Below are positions 33,983 to 42,276 of a DNA stretch of 64,000 nucleotides, in pieces. Each line of letters begins with the position of its first letter. The first letter of the stretch is position 1. The stretch is taken from positions 1-64,000 of the forward strand of contig NZ_JAAQPI010000009.1 in the NCBI RefSeq assembly GCF_011683955.1, read 5' to 3'. The translations under genes and the position numbers were made by a program. This DNA is from Pseudomaricurvus alkylphenolicus (lineage in GTDB: Bacteria > Pseudomonadota > Gammaproteobacteria > Pseudomonadales > Cellvibrionaceae). The notes below the pieces were generated by a model. It made no database searches and was not told the origin of the DNA. It was given only the letters and a program-made list of their open reading frames with translations.

Positions 33983-34483
33983 ATGATTGCGATCCCGGAT
34001 GACGTCCAGGAGAAGATAGGAGTGCCCCTGTGGGCCAGTCACAGCGGTTGTGTTGTTAACGATACCAGTATCAAAAGTTACTGCGCGGCCGCTCGTAACG
34101 GCTCGACATTGTTTTGGCGAGATACTTCCGGTGCCCCACGGGAAAGTGCACCGGCACCTGCAGCCATGGTTTCGGTCTGGGGGCGCCCCGATATGTGGCG
34201 ACCGGACGCCGATGAGCCCCAGTGGGCGCTGCAGTCTCACTTCTATCTCAAACGTGAACTGGGTCTGCAAGACGCGGTTATTGTGGATAGTGAGCTGGAA
34301 ATTGCCAAACCATTGCGTATAGGGGATCTAGTGGACAGCGTCGAGATCATACGTTCTATCAGCGAGCTGAAGACAACACGGTTGGGGACCGGGCGTTTTT
34401 GGGATATCGATGTGGTTTACCGCAATCAATCTGGAGAGCACGTTGGCACCGAGACCTATCGTGCATTTGGTTATCAGAAATGA
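33983..34483 (+). CDS. MaoC-like N-terminal-type dehydratase subunit (FAS1-like)
   Basis: A 166-residue hot-dog protein of the MaoC N-terminal (FAS1-like) type: IPDDVQEKIGVP at the start, DTSIKSYCAAARNG in the helix and RSISELKTTRLGTGRFWDIDVVYRNQSGEHVGTE near the end (landmarks DVVYRNQSGE). It lacks the D-x4-H hydratase motif of its neighbours. The ATG at 33983 has an AGGTG site, 11 bases after the previous stop. It overlaps the next gene in an ATGA junction. Such non-catalytic and catalytic halves assemble into heteromeric hydratases, as with ChsH1-ChsH2 or mesaconyl-CoA hydratase-type double hot dogs. Confidence 0.85.
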   Translation: MIAIPDDVQEKIGVPLWASHSGCVVNDTSIKSYCAAARNGSTLFWRDTSGAPRESAPAPAAMVSVWGRPDMWRPDADEPQWALQSHFYLKRELGLQDAVIVDSELEIAKPLRIGDLVDSVEIIRSISELKTTRLGTGRFWDIDVVYRNQSGEHVGTETYRAFGYQK

Positions 34484-34977
34484 AACTGACTCGACACACA
34501 CCAACAGGCACTCGTCTGCCGGAACTCATCGAGCAGATTACGACATCCACCGTGGTTGCCTCTGCTATTGCCACCCGTGACTGGAGGCCCATGCACCACG
34601 ACCGGGACTTTGCACGCAACAATAGCAAAGCGCGGGATATTTTCTTGAATACACCGAGTCTGCAGGCCATTCTGGAGCGGTATCTAGGGGATGTGAGCGA
34701 AGAGACGTGTCGCCTGGGACGGCTTCGAATCAGAATGAAGCAAAACCTTTGTGCCGGTGACCGTATTCATCTTTGGGGCGAAGTAATTAAGCGCCATGTC
34801 GACAGTTACGGGGATGTATGGCAGGAACTTACCGTCTGCATTCAAGTCGATGGTAAAATTGCTGTGGAAGCCCGCGCTTTACTGGCGTGCCCTGATTCAG
34901 CGTTTGGTTTACAGGCAAGCCCATGGCAGTGGCGCCGAGAATGGCGGGCTCCTGCCTTTTCAGACTCAAGACGTTAG
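34480..34977 (+). CDS. MaoC-like catalytic-type dehydratase subunit
   Basis: A 165-residue hot-dog protein starting at the ATG at 34480, which overlaps the preceding TGA by four bases. The segment ATRDWRPMHHDRDFARNN holds the Asp and His at the hydratase-2 positions, followed by DIFLNTPSLQAILERY, the usual substrate-pocket helix, and a second strand set (RIRMKQNLCAGDRIHLWGEV). It is the expected catalytic partner of the upstream FAS1-like subunit. Together they would form a double hot-dog enoyl-CoA hydratase. Steroid, branched acyl-CoA and mesaconyl-CoA are all plausible substrates. Confidence 0.85.
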   Translation: MKLTRHTPTGTRLPELIEQITTSTVVASAIATRDWRPMHHDRDFARNNSKARDIFLNTPSLQAILERYLGDVSEETCRLGRLRIRMKQNLCAGDRIHLWGEVIKRHVDSYGDVWQELTVCIQVDGKIAVEARALLACPDSAFGLQASPWQWRREWRAPAFSDSRR

Positions 34978-35108
34978 CCCGCCTCCAATAATTTCTTTTT
35001 GGCCTCTGCGAATACCCAATGCAAGCCCGCAGGTCTGGTCGGCTGCAGGGAAAATCCGCAAACTGATGACGAATCGAATATAAATCCACAACAGGAAGAT
35101 AGTTATTC

Positions 35109-35801
35109 ATGTCAGCAGTCGAATCTGTCAGGCCAAAGCTTGGTGTCATAGGTGGATCGGGAGATCTGGGTTCAGGTCTTGTAAAGCAGTGGTTGATGTC
35201 GGGTTACCGAGTGATTATCGGCTCTCGTTCCCTGGAAAAAGCGCAACTGGTGAGAAGCAATATTCTGGAAGAGCTTGGGGACAGTTCACTTGCTGATAAT
35301 CTCTTCGCTGAGGTCAATGCCGATGCCGCGCGCCAAGCTGATATTGCGGTGCTGACGGTACCCTTTAGCCACCATCGCAGTACGCTGGAATCCCTTCGCG
35401 ATGCCCTGCAAGGGAAAATTCTCGTGGACGTCACAGTACCCTTGAACCCCCCTGCGGTCACCAAAGTGCAACTGCCGGAGGAGGGGGCGGCCGGGCAGAT
35501 TGCCCAGAATCTATTGGGAAAGGGTACCCGTGTGGTGTCGGCCTTTCAAAACGTTGCTGCGGTGCATTTACACCGGGGATTGACGGCGGACGATCGCCAT
35601 AAATGCGATGTGCTGGTCTGTGGTGATGACCCCGCCGCGCGGGCGGCGGTGGTCACATTGGCCAATGATGTCGGTTTGAAAGGCATCGAAGCGGGAGGTA
35701 TCGCCAATGCTGCCGCCGCGGAGGCTATGACGTCTTTGTTGATATTTATCAACAAACACCACAAATGTCACTCAGGTATTCGCATCACGGGCATGGATTG
35801 A
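35109..35801 (+). CDS. npdG: NADPH:F420 oxidoreductase
   Basis: A 230-residue protein with an N-terminal Rossmann motif, GVIGGSGDLGSGL, and the IIGSRS NADP-phosphate segment. The RQADIAVLTVPFSHH and VVSAFQNVAAVHL segments and the final GGIANAAAAEAMTSLL match the F420-dependent NADP reductase family. It moves hydride between NADPH and F420, giving the reduced F420 that luciferase-like enzymes such as the one at 6885 need. Its stop overlaps the cofC ATG in a TGATG junction, so the two are probably translationally coupled. Confidence 0.93.
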   Translation: MSAVESVRPKLGVIGGSGDLGSGLVKQWLMSGYRVIIGSRSLEKAQLVRSNILEELGDSSLADNLFAEVNADAARQADIAVLTVPFSHHRSTLESLRDALQGKILVDVTVPLNPPAVTKVQLPEEGAAGQIAQNLLGKGTRVVSAFQNVAAVHLHRGLTADDRHKCDVLVCGDDPAARAAVVTLANDVGLKGIEAGGIANAAAAEAMTSLLIFINKHHKCHSGIRITGMD

Positions 35802-36544
35802 TGTTCAACCGTCCCCTGCACCTGGCGGCCGTGGTGCCTCTAAACCGACAAGATCAGGCAAAGTCGCGATTGTCTCCGCAGCTCAGTCCGCCCTGGCGAC
35901 AGAAGTTGTTTCGCGCCATGAGTCTCGACGTTCTTTCTGTACTGAATTGTCACCCGGCAATCACAGACTCCTGGGTGATATCCCAAGATGAATTGAATAT
36001 GGCCCTGGCCGATAGGATGGGCGCTCAATTCTTGAGGCAGCCGGATGATGAGAGAGGCTTGTCCAGGGCATTGCAGTCAGCCATGCATCAACTGCGACAC
36101 CGTCAATACGATGGATTGGTGGTTGTGCACGGTGATCTGCCACGTATTTCGGATCATGCCCTGTCGAGTTTTTTGGAGCAAATTCTGCTGCAAAAGGGTA
36201 AGGGTATGGTCATTGCCACTGATAAGCATGGCCTCGGCACCAATGCGGTCTTTTGTCCATTGCCCAGCAAGTTCCGGTTTGCCTACGGTTCCGACAGTTG
36301 CCATCGTCATGTGGCCGTGGCTCATGCGCTGGAGTTGGAATGTAAAGTGATGAACATCGATGCCCTGGCCCAGGATGTGGATGGGATCGACGATATCATT
36401 GCCTTGTTCGATTGTGCTTCTTACAGTCTGGGCAGGCATACGCGTGCGCTGCTACCTCGTCTGGCTGATGAAATTCGACCAGGATTAACAACTCATAAGA
36501 CTTCGAGACCTCAGTTATGTCCTCTCGACACGATCACCTGCTGA
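35801..36544 (+). CDS. cofC: 2-phospho-L-lactate guanylyltransferase (F420 biosynthesis)
   Basis: A 247-residue nucleotidyltransferase. The VVPLNRQDQAKSRLSPQLS start is the CofC signature (VPLN...AKSRL), and VVVHGDLPRIS and GLGTNAVFCPL are the nucleotide and substrate segments. It activates 2-phospho-L-lactate, 3-phosphoglycerate or phosphoenolpyruvate with GTP to make the side-chain donor for CofD. The ATG at 35801 overlaps the npdG stop. An ATG 12 codons earlier lies inside npdG. The gene's 3' end overlaps fbiC by 28 bases. The C-terminal ~35 residues are an extension beyond the usual fold. Confidence 0.9.
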   Translation: MFNRPLHLAAVVPLNRQDQAKSRLSPQLSPPWRQKLFRAMSLDVLSVLNCHPAITDSWVISQDELNMALADRMGAQFLRQPDDERGLSRALQSAMHQLRHRQYDGLVVVHGDLPRISDHALSSFLEQILLQKGKGMVIATDKHGLGTNAVFCPLPSKFRFAYGSDSCHRHVAVAHALELECKVMNIDALAQDVDGIDDIIALFDCASYSLGRHTRALLPRLADEIRPGLTTHKTSRPQLCPLDTITC

Positions 36545-38874
36545 ATATTGTTGGTGAAGGTGCTCAGCTTACCACCACCGACGCCAGGCAACTGGCGGAG
36601 TCATGTTCAACTCAGAATTTGATGGCAGCTGCCCGGCGACTAAGAGACGGCAAGTACGGCAAGCGTATCACCTATTCGCGCAAGGTGTTTATTCCCTTGA
36701 CTCAACTGTGCCGCAATCACTGCCATTACTGCACATTTGCTCAACCGCCAAAACAGGTCCCATCGCCGTACCTGGGGGTAGAGGAGGTGATGAAGCGGGT
36801 GCACGACGCCCAAAGCCAAGGCTGCAAAGAGGTGCTGCTGACGCTGGGTGAAAAGCCAGAAAAACGTTATCGCAGTGCGAAACAATGGTTGCGACGACAT
36901 GGCTTTGAAACCACTGTGGACTACCTGGCCAGCACAGCCGAGACGATTCTGCGAGACACCGGCCTGCTACCGCATATTAATGCCGGAACACTGACGATCG
37001 AGGAACTGGCGAAGCTTCGCAGGGTATCCGCCTCTATGGGCATCATGCTGGAATCGGCCAGCGAAAGATTATGCGAAAAAGGTGGGGTTCACTACGGCTC
37101 TCCGGATAAACATCCAAAGGTAAGATTGAAAACCATTGAACAGGCAGGGCAGCTTCGCGTCCCACTGACGACCGGACTTCTTATCGGAATCGGAGAAACA
37201 CGCCAGGAACGAGTAGAGTCTCTCTTGCAACTGAGACAGTTGCATCGGCAATACGGACACTTGCAGGAAATCATTATTCAGAATTTTCGGGCCAAGCCGG
37301 ATACACGCATGTCGACGGCTCCGGAACCGGATCTGGAAGATCTGCAGTGGACGCTGGCGATGTGCCGGTTAATATTTGGTGCCGATATGAACATTCAGGT
37401 ACCCCCCAATCTGAATGAGGGACTGTGCCAGCCCTTACTTGACGCAGGCATCAACGATTGGGGTGGGATCTCCCCGGTGACGCCGGACTATGTCAACCCG
37501 GAGGCTCCGTGGCCCGGGATTCAGCGATTGGCCGCACTGACAGCCCGTGCCGGTAAACAATTGCGTGAACGATTGACCATCTATCCGGAATACGCACTCA
37601 ATGCAACCAAGTGGCTGGACTCAGCATTGCAGCCAAGCGTGTTGCGTCTGCTTGATGGGCAGGGACTGGCTCGCTCAGATAACTGGCTGCCCGGAACCTC
37701 TTCGCCTCCGGCGCTGACCAACCGGGTGCCGCTCTGGCTACACGCCAGGGTGGAGCCCAGAGTGGAGGATGCTGTTAAACGAGCGTGCGCCGGAATGCGG
37801 TTGGATGAAGAAGAGATTGCGTTTCTCTTTTCCTGCCGTGGAGAAGACCTGGAATACCTGTGTCGCCAGGCTGATAAATTGCGCGAGCGCCATTGCGGTA
37901 ACACCATCACTTATGTCGTAAATCGCAATATCAACTACACCAATATCTGTTACTTTAAATGTCAATTCTGTGCCTTCTCTAAAGGCAAACTCAGTGAAAA
38001 CCTGCGCGGACGACCCTATCAACTGGAGCTGTCTAGCATCGAAGAGCGCGTTCGTGAAGCCTGTCAGCGAGGGGCGACAGAGGTTTGCCTGCAAGGGGGC
38101 ATACACCCCGAGTTCACCGGACAGACTTATCTGGACATTCTGGCTGCAGCCAGACGTGCCAGTTCGAACGTCCATATCCACGCGTTTTCCCCACTTGAAG
38201 TGTGGCAGGGCGCAAAAACCTTGAGTCTGGAATTGGAGCCCTTTCTCTGCGAGCTTAAGTCAGCAGGGTTGAATTCCATGCCCGGTACGGCGGCGGAAAT
38301 TCTGGCGGATGAGGTGCGGCAGCAATTGTGCCCGGACAAGATCAACACTGAACAATGGCTTCAGGTGATGGGGAAGGCTCATAAGGTGGGGCTGCCGACC
38401 ACGGCGACCATTATGTTCGGGCATATCGATCAGTATAAACACTGGGCCCGGCATCTGTTGGCGATAAGGGATCTACAGGAGCGCAGCGGCGGTTTCACAG
38501 AATTTGTACCTCTGCCATTCGTCAGCGAACAAACGCCCCTTTACCTGAAGAGCCGTTGTCGACCGGGCCCCACCTTCGAAGAGACGCTGCTAGTCCACGC
38601 CGTAGCGCGCTTGGTGCTTAATCCCCTCATCACCAATATTCAGACGAGTTGGGTGAAAATGGGATTGCAAGGCGCCAAAGCCTGCCTGGAGGCAGGTGCC
38701 AATGATCTTGGGGGAACCCTGATGAACGAGAGCATCACACGAGCGGCCGGGGCTGTTCATGGCCAGGAGGTATCACCACGGCTAATGCAGCAGACCATCC
38801 GTTCCTGTGTGGGGCGTTTACCGCAACAGAGGAACACTTTATACCAGCCGACAACTGACCGCGCTGGCGGCTAA
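36517..38874 (+). CDS. fbiC: Bifunctional FO synthase, CofG-CofH fusion (F420 biosynthesis)
   Basis: A 785-residue fusion of two radical-SAM enzymes. The CofG-like half has its [4Fe-4S] motif C65-x3-C69-x2-C72 (CRNHCHYCTF). The CofH-like half has C478-x3-C482-x2-C485 (CYFKCQFCAF). Each is followed by the family's own segments (LTLGEKPEKRY and TEVCLQGGIHPEFTG). Together they join tyrosine and a pyrimidine intermediate of flavin synthesis to give FO, the F420 chromophore. The single-chain form is known from actinobacteria and some proteobacteria. The start overlaps cofC by 28 bases. Its TAA overlaps the TAG of the convergent lyase gene. cofD and cofE, needed to finish F420, are not in the window. 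Confidence 0.95.
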   Translation: MSSRHDHLLNIVGEGAQLTTTDARQLAESCSTQNLMAAARRLRDGKYGKRITYSRKVFIPLTQLCRNHCHYCTFAQPPKQVPSPYLGVEEVMKRVHDAQSQGCKEVLLTLGEKPEKRYRSAKQWLRRHGFETTVDYLASTAETILRDTGLLPHINAGTLTIEELAKLRRVSASMGIMLESASERLCEKGGVHYGSPDKHPKVRLKTIEQAGQLRVPLTTGLLIGIGETRQERVESLLQLRQLHRQYGHLQEIIIQNFRAKPDTRMSTAPEPDLEDLQWTLAMCRLIFGADMNIQVPPNLNEGLCQPLLDAGINDWGGISPVTPDYVNPEAPWPGIQRLAALTARAGKQLRERLTIYPEYALNATKWLDSALQPSVLRLLDGQGLARSDNWLPGTSSPPALTNRVPLWLHARVEPRVEDAVKRACAGMRLDEEEIAFLFSCRGEDLEYLCRQADKLRERHCGNTITYVVNRNINYTNICYFKCQFCAFSKGKLSENLRGRPYQLELSSIEERVREACQRGATEVCLQGGIHPEFTGQTYLDILAAARRASSNVHIHAFSPLEVWQGAKTLSLELEPFLCELKSAGLNSMPGTAAEILADEVRQQLCPDKINTEQWLQVMGKAHKVGLPTTATIMFGHIDQYKHWARHLLAIRDLQERSGGFTEFVPLPFVSEQTPLYLKSRCRPGPTFEETLLVHAVARLVLNPLITNIQTSWVKMGLQGAKACLEAGANDLGGTLMNESITRAAGAVHGQEVSPRLMQQTIRSCVGRLPQQRNTLYQPTTDRAGG

Positions 38875-39749
38875 CGCTTTTGCAGTAGCCGCCTTGCCCG
38901 TTCCACAACGGGCAGATCGATCATTTGACCCTTATATTCAAATACCCCAAGGTGTTGATTGTCAAGGTTTTCAAATCTACTGACCAGCTCCAGGGCGCAG
39001 CGCAGTTGCTCTGCTGTGGGCTGAAAAACATCATTAACGATTTCGATCTGCCTGGGATGAATGCAAAAGGCTCCGGCAAACCCCATGGATTTTGCCTGTT
39101 GAATTTGCGTTCGAAAGGACTCCGTTTGATCAATATTGGCGATGCTGCCTGGAAATCCGTAGGCGGGCAGTCCTGCTGACCGGGCCGCAAATACAAGGTT
39201 CTGGCAGGGGGAGAAAAGGTTTTCAGGGGTGGGCTCGAAGCCGCCATCCAAGGCAAGATCTTCACTGCCCAAGGCCATCGCTATATTTCGGGGGGAGGCC
39301 AGGCAAATGGATTCCGTCTGTTTCAATCCGGTCATGGTCTCTACCAGGGGCAAGATGCCGACGCTGCCGGCGGGGAGTTTGCGCTTGAGTTCCCAACGCG
39401 TGATGACTTCATCCAACAGTCGAAGGTGATCGGCGCCCATGACCTTAGGGATACATACGGCTCTGATGCCGGGAACCATGACCGCCTCCAGGTCCAATAG
39501 ACAAAGTTCCAGCTCCCGGTTCAGGCGCACGATCACTTCCATATTGGCGTCGTTGAGAAGTTCGATGCTACGAGCTACAGACGCCCTGGTTTCATCTTTT
39601 TGACGCGGGGCAATACTGTCTTCGAGGTCCAAAATAATGGCTCCCGCCGAACGGGTGTGGGCAGTGGTCACAAATCGTCGATTGTTGGCAGGTATAAATA
39701 GAACAGAGTGCCAGCTTGCCGCAGGAGGGCTGTCAATTTTGTCAGTCAC
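38871..39749 (-). CDS. CitE-like HpcH/HpaI-family CoA-ester lyase
   Basis: A 292-residue member of the CitE/HpcH-HpaI family. The metal and substrate segments are SVLFIPANNRRF (start), AIILDLEDSIAP (about residue 43) and MALGSEDLALDGG (about residue 160), with a C-terminal CIHPRQIEIVN. Such enzymes cleave citryl-, malyl-, methylmalyl- or citramalyl-CoA. It is the last gene of the glutamate mutase operon, 9 bases after the CoA-transferase. A cleavage of beta-methylmalyl-CoA to glyoxylate and propionyl-CoA, or of citramalyl-CoA to pyruvate and acetyl-CoA, would follow from hydration of mesaconyl-CoA. The two cannot be told apart here. It ends overlapping fbiC. Confidence 0.9.
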   Translation of the reverse strand: MTDKIDSPPAASWHSVLFIPANNRRFVTTAHTRSAGAIILDLEDSIAPRQKDETRASVARSIELLNDANMEVIVRLNRELELCLLDLEAVMVPGIRAVCIPKVMGADHLRLLDEVITRWELKRKLPAGSVGILPLVETMTGLKQTESICLASPRNIAMALGSEDLALDGGFEPTPENLFSPCQNLVFAARSAGLPAYGFPGSIANIDQTESFRTQIQQAKSMGFAGAFCIHPRQIEIVNDVFQPTAEQLRCALELVSRFENLDNQHLGVFEYKGQMIDLPVVERARRLLQKR

Positions 39750-39758
39750 TGTTTCCTC

Positions 39759-40961
39759 TCATTCTACAGTTTCGGTGGCGACGGAAGCGCTAAACTCTCT
39801 GCGGATCTTTCGAGAGTGTTCTCCTACTTTGGGGACTCTTGCACAGTTTCCTCCATCCCGGGGTTGTGCATCAACTTTGTCGCTAAACTGTACTGGCGAG
39901 GCGACAAGGTTGACGGAACCACCTTCGGGGAGTGTGACTCTGCGGCGTTTTAATTGCGGGTGTCGAATAACCCCATCGGGCGTGTTGACCGCACCAAAGG
40001 CAATATCGGCTTCGCGCAGCAGGGATTCCATAGCGCTCCGGGAATGTGAAGAAAACACCGCCTTGATAAAGGTATCGAGCTCAATGCGATGCTTCACCCT
40101 GGTATTGTTATCGCGAAAGTGCGCGTCCGTCGCCAATTCGGGCTGTAACAGTACCCGTTCGCAGAAGCGGACCCATTCCCGTTCATTTTGAATGGATATG
40201 GCCAGGGTCTCCCCGTCGGCGGTTCTATAGCCGCCATAGGGCGCAATTGAGGGGTGGTGCATGCCGACCCGTTTAGGGGCGCCTTTGCCGTATTGGGTGT
40301 GTAACAGCGGTACGGTCATCCAGTCGGCGGCGGTGTCGAACAATGAAATCTTTACCCCTGTCCCACGACCGGTTTTTTCCCGTTGCAGCAGTGCCTGCTG
40401 GATACCGATCAGGGCATTCATACCGGCACCTATGTCGCAGAGTGATACACCAATGCGTCCGTAGGCATGGGGTGAGCCACTCACGGCAACCAGTCCGGTT
40501 TCGCACTGGACCAGAAAATCATAGGCTTTCATATCGCGGTAGCGGCCACTTTCACCATAGCCGCTTATATCGCAGGTAATCAGCCGTGGATGGCGTTGCC
40601 TCAGCGCTGTGGAGCCAAATCCGGCTCGCTCGGCCGCCCCCGGCGCAAGGTTCTGGATAAATACATCGGCTTGGGAGACTATGCGCTGCAGCAAGTCTGC
40701 GTCTTGCGGATTCTTGATGTCAAGACACAGTGATTCCTTGCTGTGGTTAGCCCAAACAAAGTAGGACGATTCGCCCTTGGCGGCATCGTCGTAGCTTCTG
40801 GCAAAATCGCCTTCTCTGCGCTCGATCTTAATGACTCGGGCACCGCCTTCGGCCAGTCGGCAGGAACAAAGAGGGGCGGCGACGGCTTGTTCCAGAGTCA
40901 CCACCAATAATCCGCTGAAAGGGCCGGAGGTCGCTGTGCCAGTGTTCTGTTCAGTGAGCAT
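39759..40961 (-). CDS. Class III CoA-transferase, candidate mesaconate CoA-transferase
   Basis: A 400-residue class III CoA-transferase beginning MLTEQNTGTATSG at 40961; an earlier start at 41045 would lie inside the ammonia-lyase gene. LLVVTLEQAVAAPLCSCRLAEGGARVIKIERREGDF is the N-terminal CoA-binding stretch (landmark ARVIKIE). The catalytic Asp is present at about D176 in SLCDIGAGMNAL. It sits directly downstream of methylaspartate ammonia-lyase, overlapping it by 11 bases, so mesaconate is the most likely CoA acceptor, with succinyl-CoA or acetyl-CoA as possible donor. In haloarchaea and in the 3-hydroxypropionate bicycle, related proteins act on mesaconate or mesaconyl-CoA. The substrate here is inferred. 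Confidence 0.88.
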   Translation of the reverse strand: MLTEQNTGTATSGPFSGLLVVTLEQAVAAPLCSCRLAEGGARVIKIERREGDFARSYDDAAKGESSYFVWANHSKESLCLDIKNPQDADLLQRIVSQADVFIQNLAPGAAERAGFGSTALRQRHPRLITCDISGYGESGRYRDMKAYDFLVQCETGLVAVSGSPHAYGRIGVSLCDIGAGMNALIGIQQALLQREKTGRGTGVKISLFDTAADWMTVPLLHTQYGKGAPKRVGMHHPSIAPYGGYRTADGETLAISIQNEREWVRFCERVLLQPELATDAHFRDNNTRVKHRIELDTFIKAVFSSHSRSAMESLLREADIAFGAVNTPDGVIRHPQLKRRRVTLPEGGSVNLVASPVQFSDKVDAQPRDGGNCARVPKVGEHSRKIRREFSASVATETVE

Positions 40962-42255
40962 GAAAGTGCCCCGGATTCTGGTGTTCAATGGAAGGGAATA
41001 AAGGTGTGGAGGCGGCAAACTGAGCAATGGCGCGCTGCATTTCATTGTTTACAACGTTCATGCCTTCGTCAAAACCCATTCCGGGCTTGATCAGCAGGCG
41101 TTCGGGTCGCGCGGCCAGTGCCACGTGTACGCAAGTTCTGGCGGATAGATCGGTTTCGTTGCAGGTACCTCCCTGATAGGCTTCAACGGTATTCTGCTGG
41201 CAGTAGCCAATGGCTTCCACCACATTATGAATGCTGCCGAGATCCGGCGTTTTTATCTGAACCATGTGGCAGCAATCAGCATCGGCGAAGTCCCTGATGT
41301 CTTGCAAGGTATTGCACCATTCGTCAGCCACAAGTTTGGCCGGGGAGCTGATGGCATTCAGGTGTTCCTTGATCCCGGCCATAGCCTCCATTTGTTCGAG
41401 TTTTCCGCCAGCATCGACGGGTCCTTCAATGTAGAGCTTCAAGTCGCCGGTCAAATCCTGCAATTCAGCGATGTACTCCGCCACTCGTTTGTGGTCATGA
41501 TCAAATACCAGTCCCAGCGTGCCGTAAACATCAAGGTGCAAGTCGGGTTGGTAATTGGGGTAGTCCTGACGGCCGTCGTTGCCCAATTGCCCGATTCGTT
41601 CAGTTAGCCACTGTACATAATCCCGCAACTTTTCACCGTGACGACCAAGCTTTGAGGGACTATTGATCAGGCCGTGGGGCAAGACATCGACTTTTTTCAA
41701 AATCATTTTGTCGGCACCCAGGTAACGATCATCGCCGCTCTGGCCAAACATCGGTACCGGTTGTGGGATTCTGGGCAGCTTATACTCCTGGCACAGCACC
41801 GCTGCCTTTAGCTGACGCTTTGCCAGGGCGGTGGCCTCCAGCAGCGCTTGGGACACACCATAACGAATGGCCGTGTGTAGCGGCTGACCTTCAATTTTGA
41901 GATTGTCAAAAAAGCGCGCATTGGGCACAAAGGCGTCAACATTCAAGCCCTCCAGCAAAGGCCTGAGGTACTTCTGCAGAAAGGGGATATAGTTTTGAGC
42001 GGTAAATAGTGGGTCTCTTCCACCGGCACCGGAATACTGTACGGCGGCGCAGTCCCCCACGGCAACGCTGCCGTCGTCCAGTTGCAGAAGGATGGAGACG
42101 CACTCGCCCGCCTGGCGAATGGCTTGAAAGCCCTGGGTGTGGGCGTCGCCACGATAGACGAATCCGTCCAGCTGAGCACCCTGTTTAATCGCGTGCTGAT
42201 CGTCAAAATAGAAGGCCGAGTAGCCACTGACAAACAGTGCCTGAACAATCTTCAT
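40951..42255 (-). CDS. Methylaspartate ammonia-lyase
   Basis: A 434-residue enolase-superfamily lyase that removes ammonia from (2S,3S)-3-methylaspartate to give mesaconate. All key residues known from the Citrobacter enzyme are visible: H194 (VLPHGLIN), metal ligands D242 (LDVYGTLG), E277 (YIEGPVD) and D311 (VADEWCNT), and general base K335 (VQIKTPDLG). The N-terminus SAFYFDDQ is also standard. It is 21 bases downstream of glutamate mutase E and overlaps the CoA-transferase by 11 bases. The C-terminus is about 20 residues longer than typical. Activity is very likely. Confidence 0.96.
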   Translation of the reverse strand: MKIVQALFVSGYSAFYFDDQHAIKQGAQLDGFVYRGDAHTQGFQAIRQAGECVSILLQLDDGSVAVGDCAAVQYSGAGGRDPLFTAQNYIPFLQKYLRPLLEGLNVDAFVPNARFFDNLKIEGQPLHTAIRYGVSQALLEATALAKRQLKAAVLCQEYKLPRIPQPVPMFGQSGDDRYLGADKMILKKVDVLPHGLINSPSKLGRHGEKLRDYVQWLTERIGQLGNDGRQDYPNYQPDLHLDVYGTLGLVFDHDHKRVAEYIAELQDLTGDLKLYIEGPVDAGGKLEQMEAMAGIKEHLNAISSPAKLVADEWCNTLQDIRDFADADCCHMVQIKTPDLGSIHNVVEAIGYCQQNTVEAYQGGTCNETDLSARTCVHVALAARPERLLIKPGMGFDEGMNVVNNEMQRAIAQFAASTPLFPSIEHQNPGHFHAH

Positions 42256-42276
42256 GGGGGGGTAACCTCGGATTTA

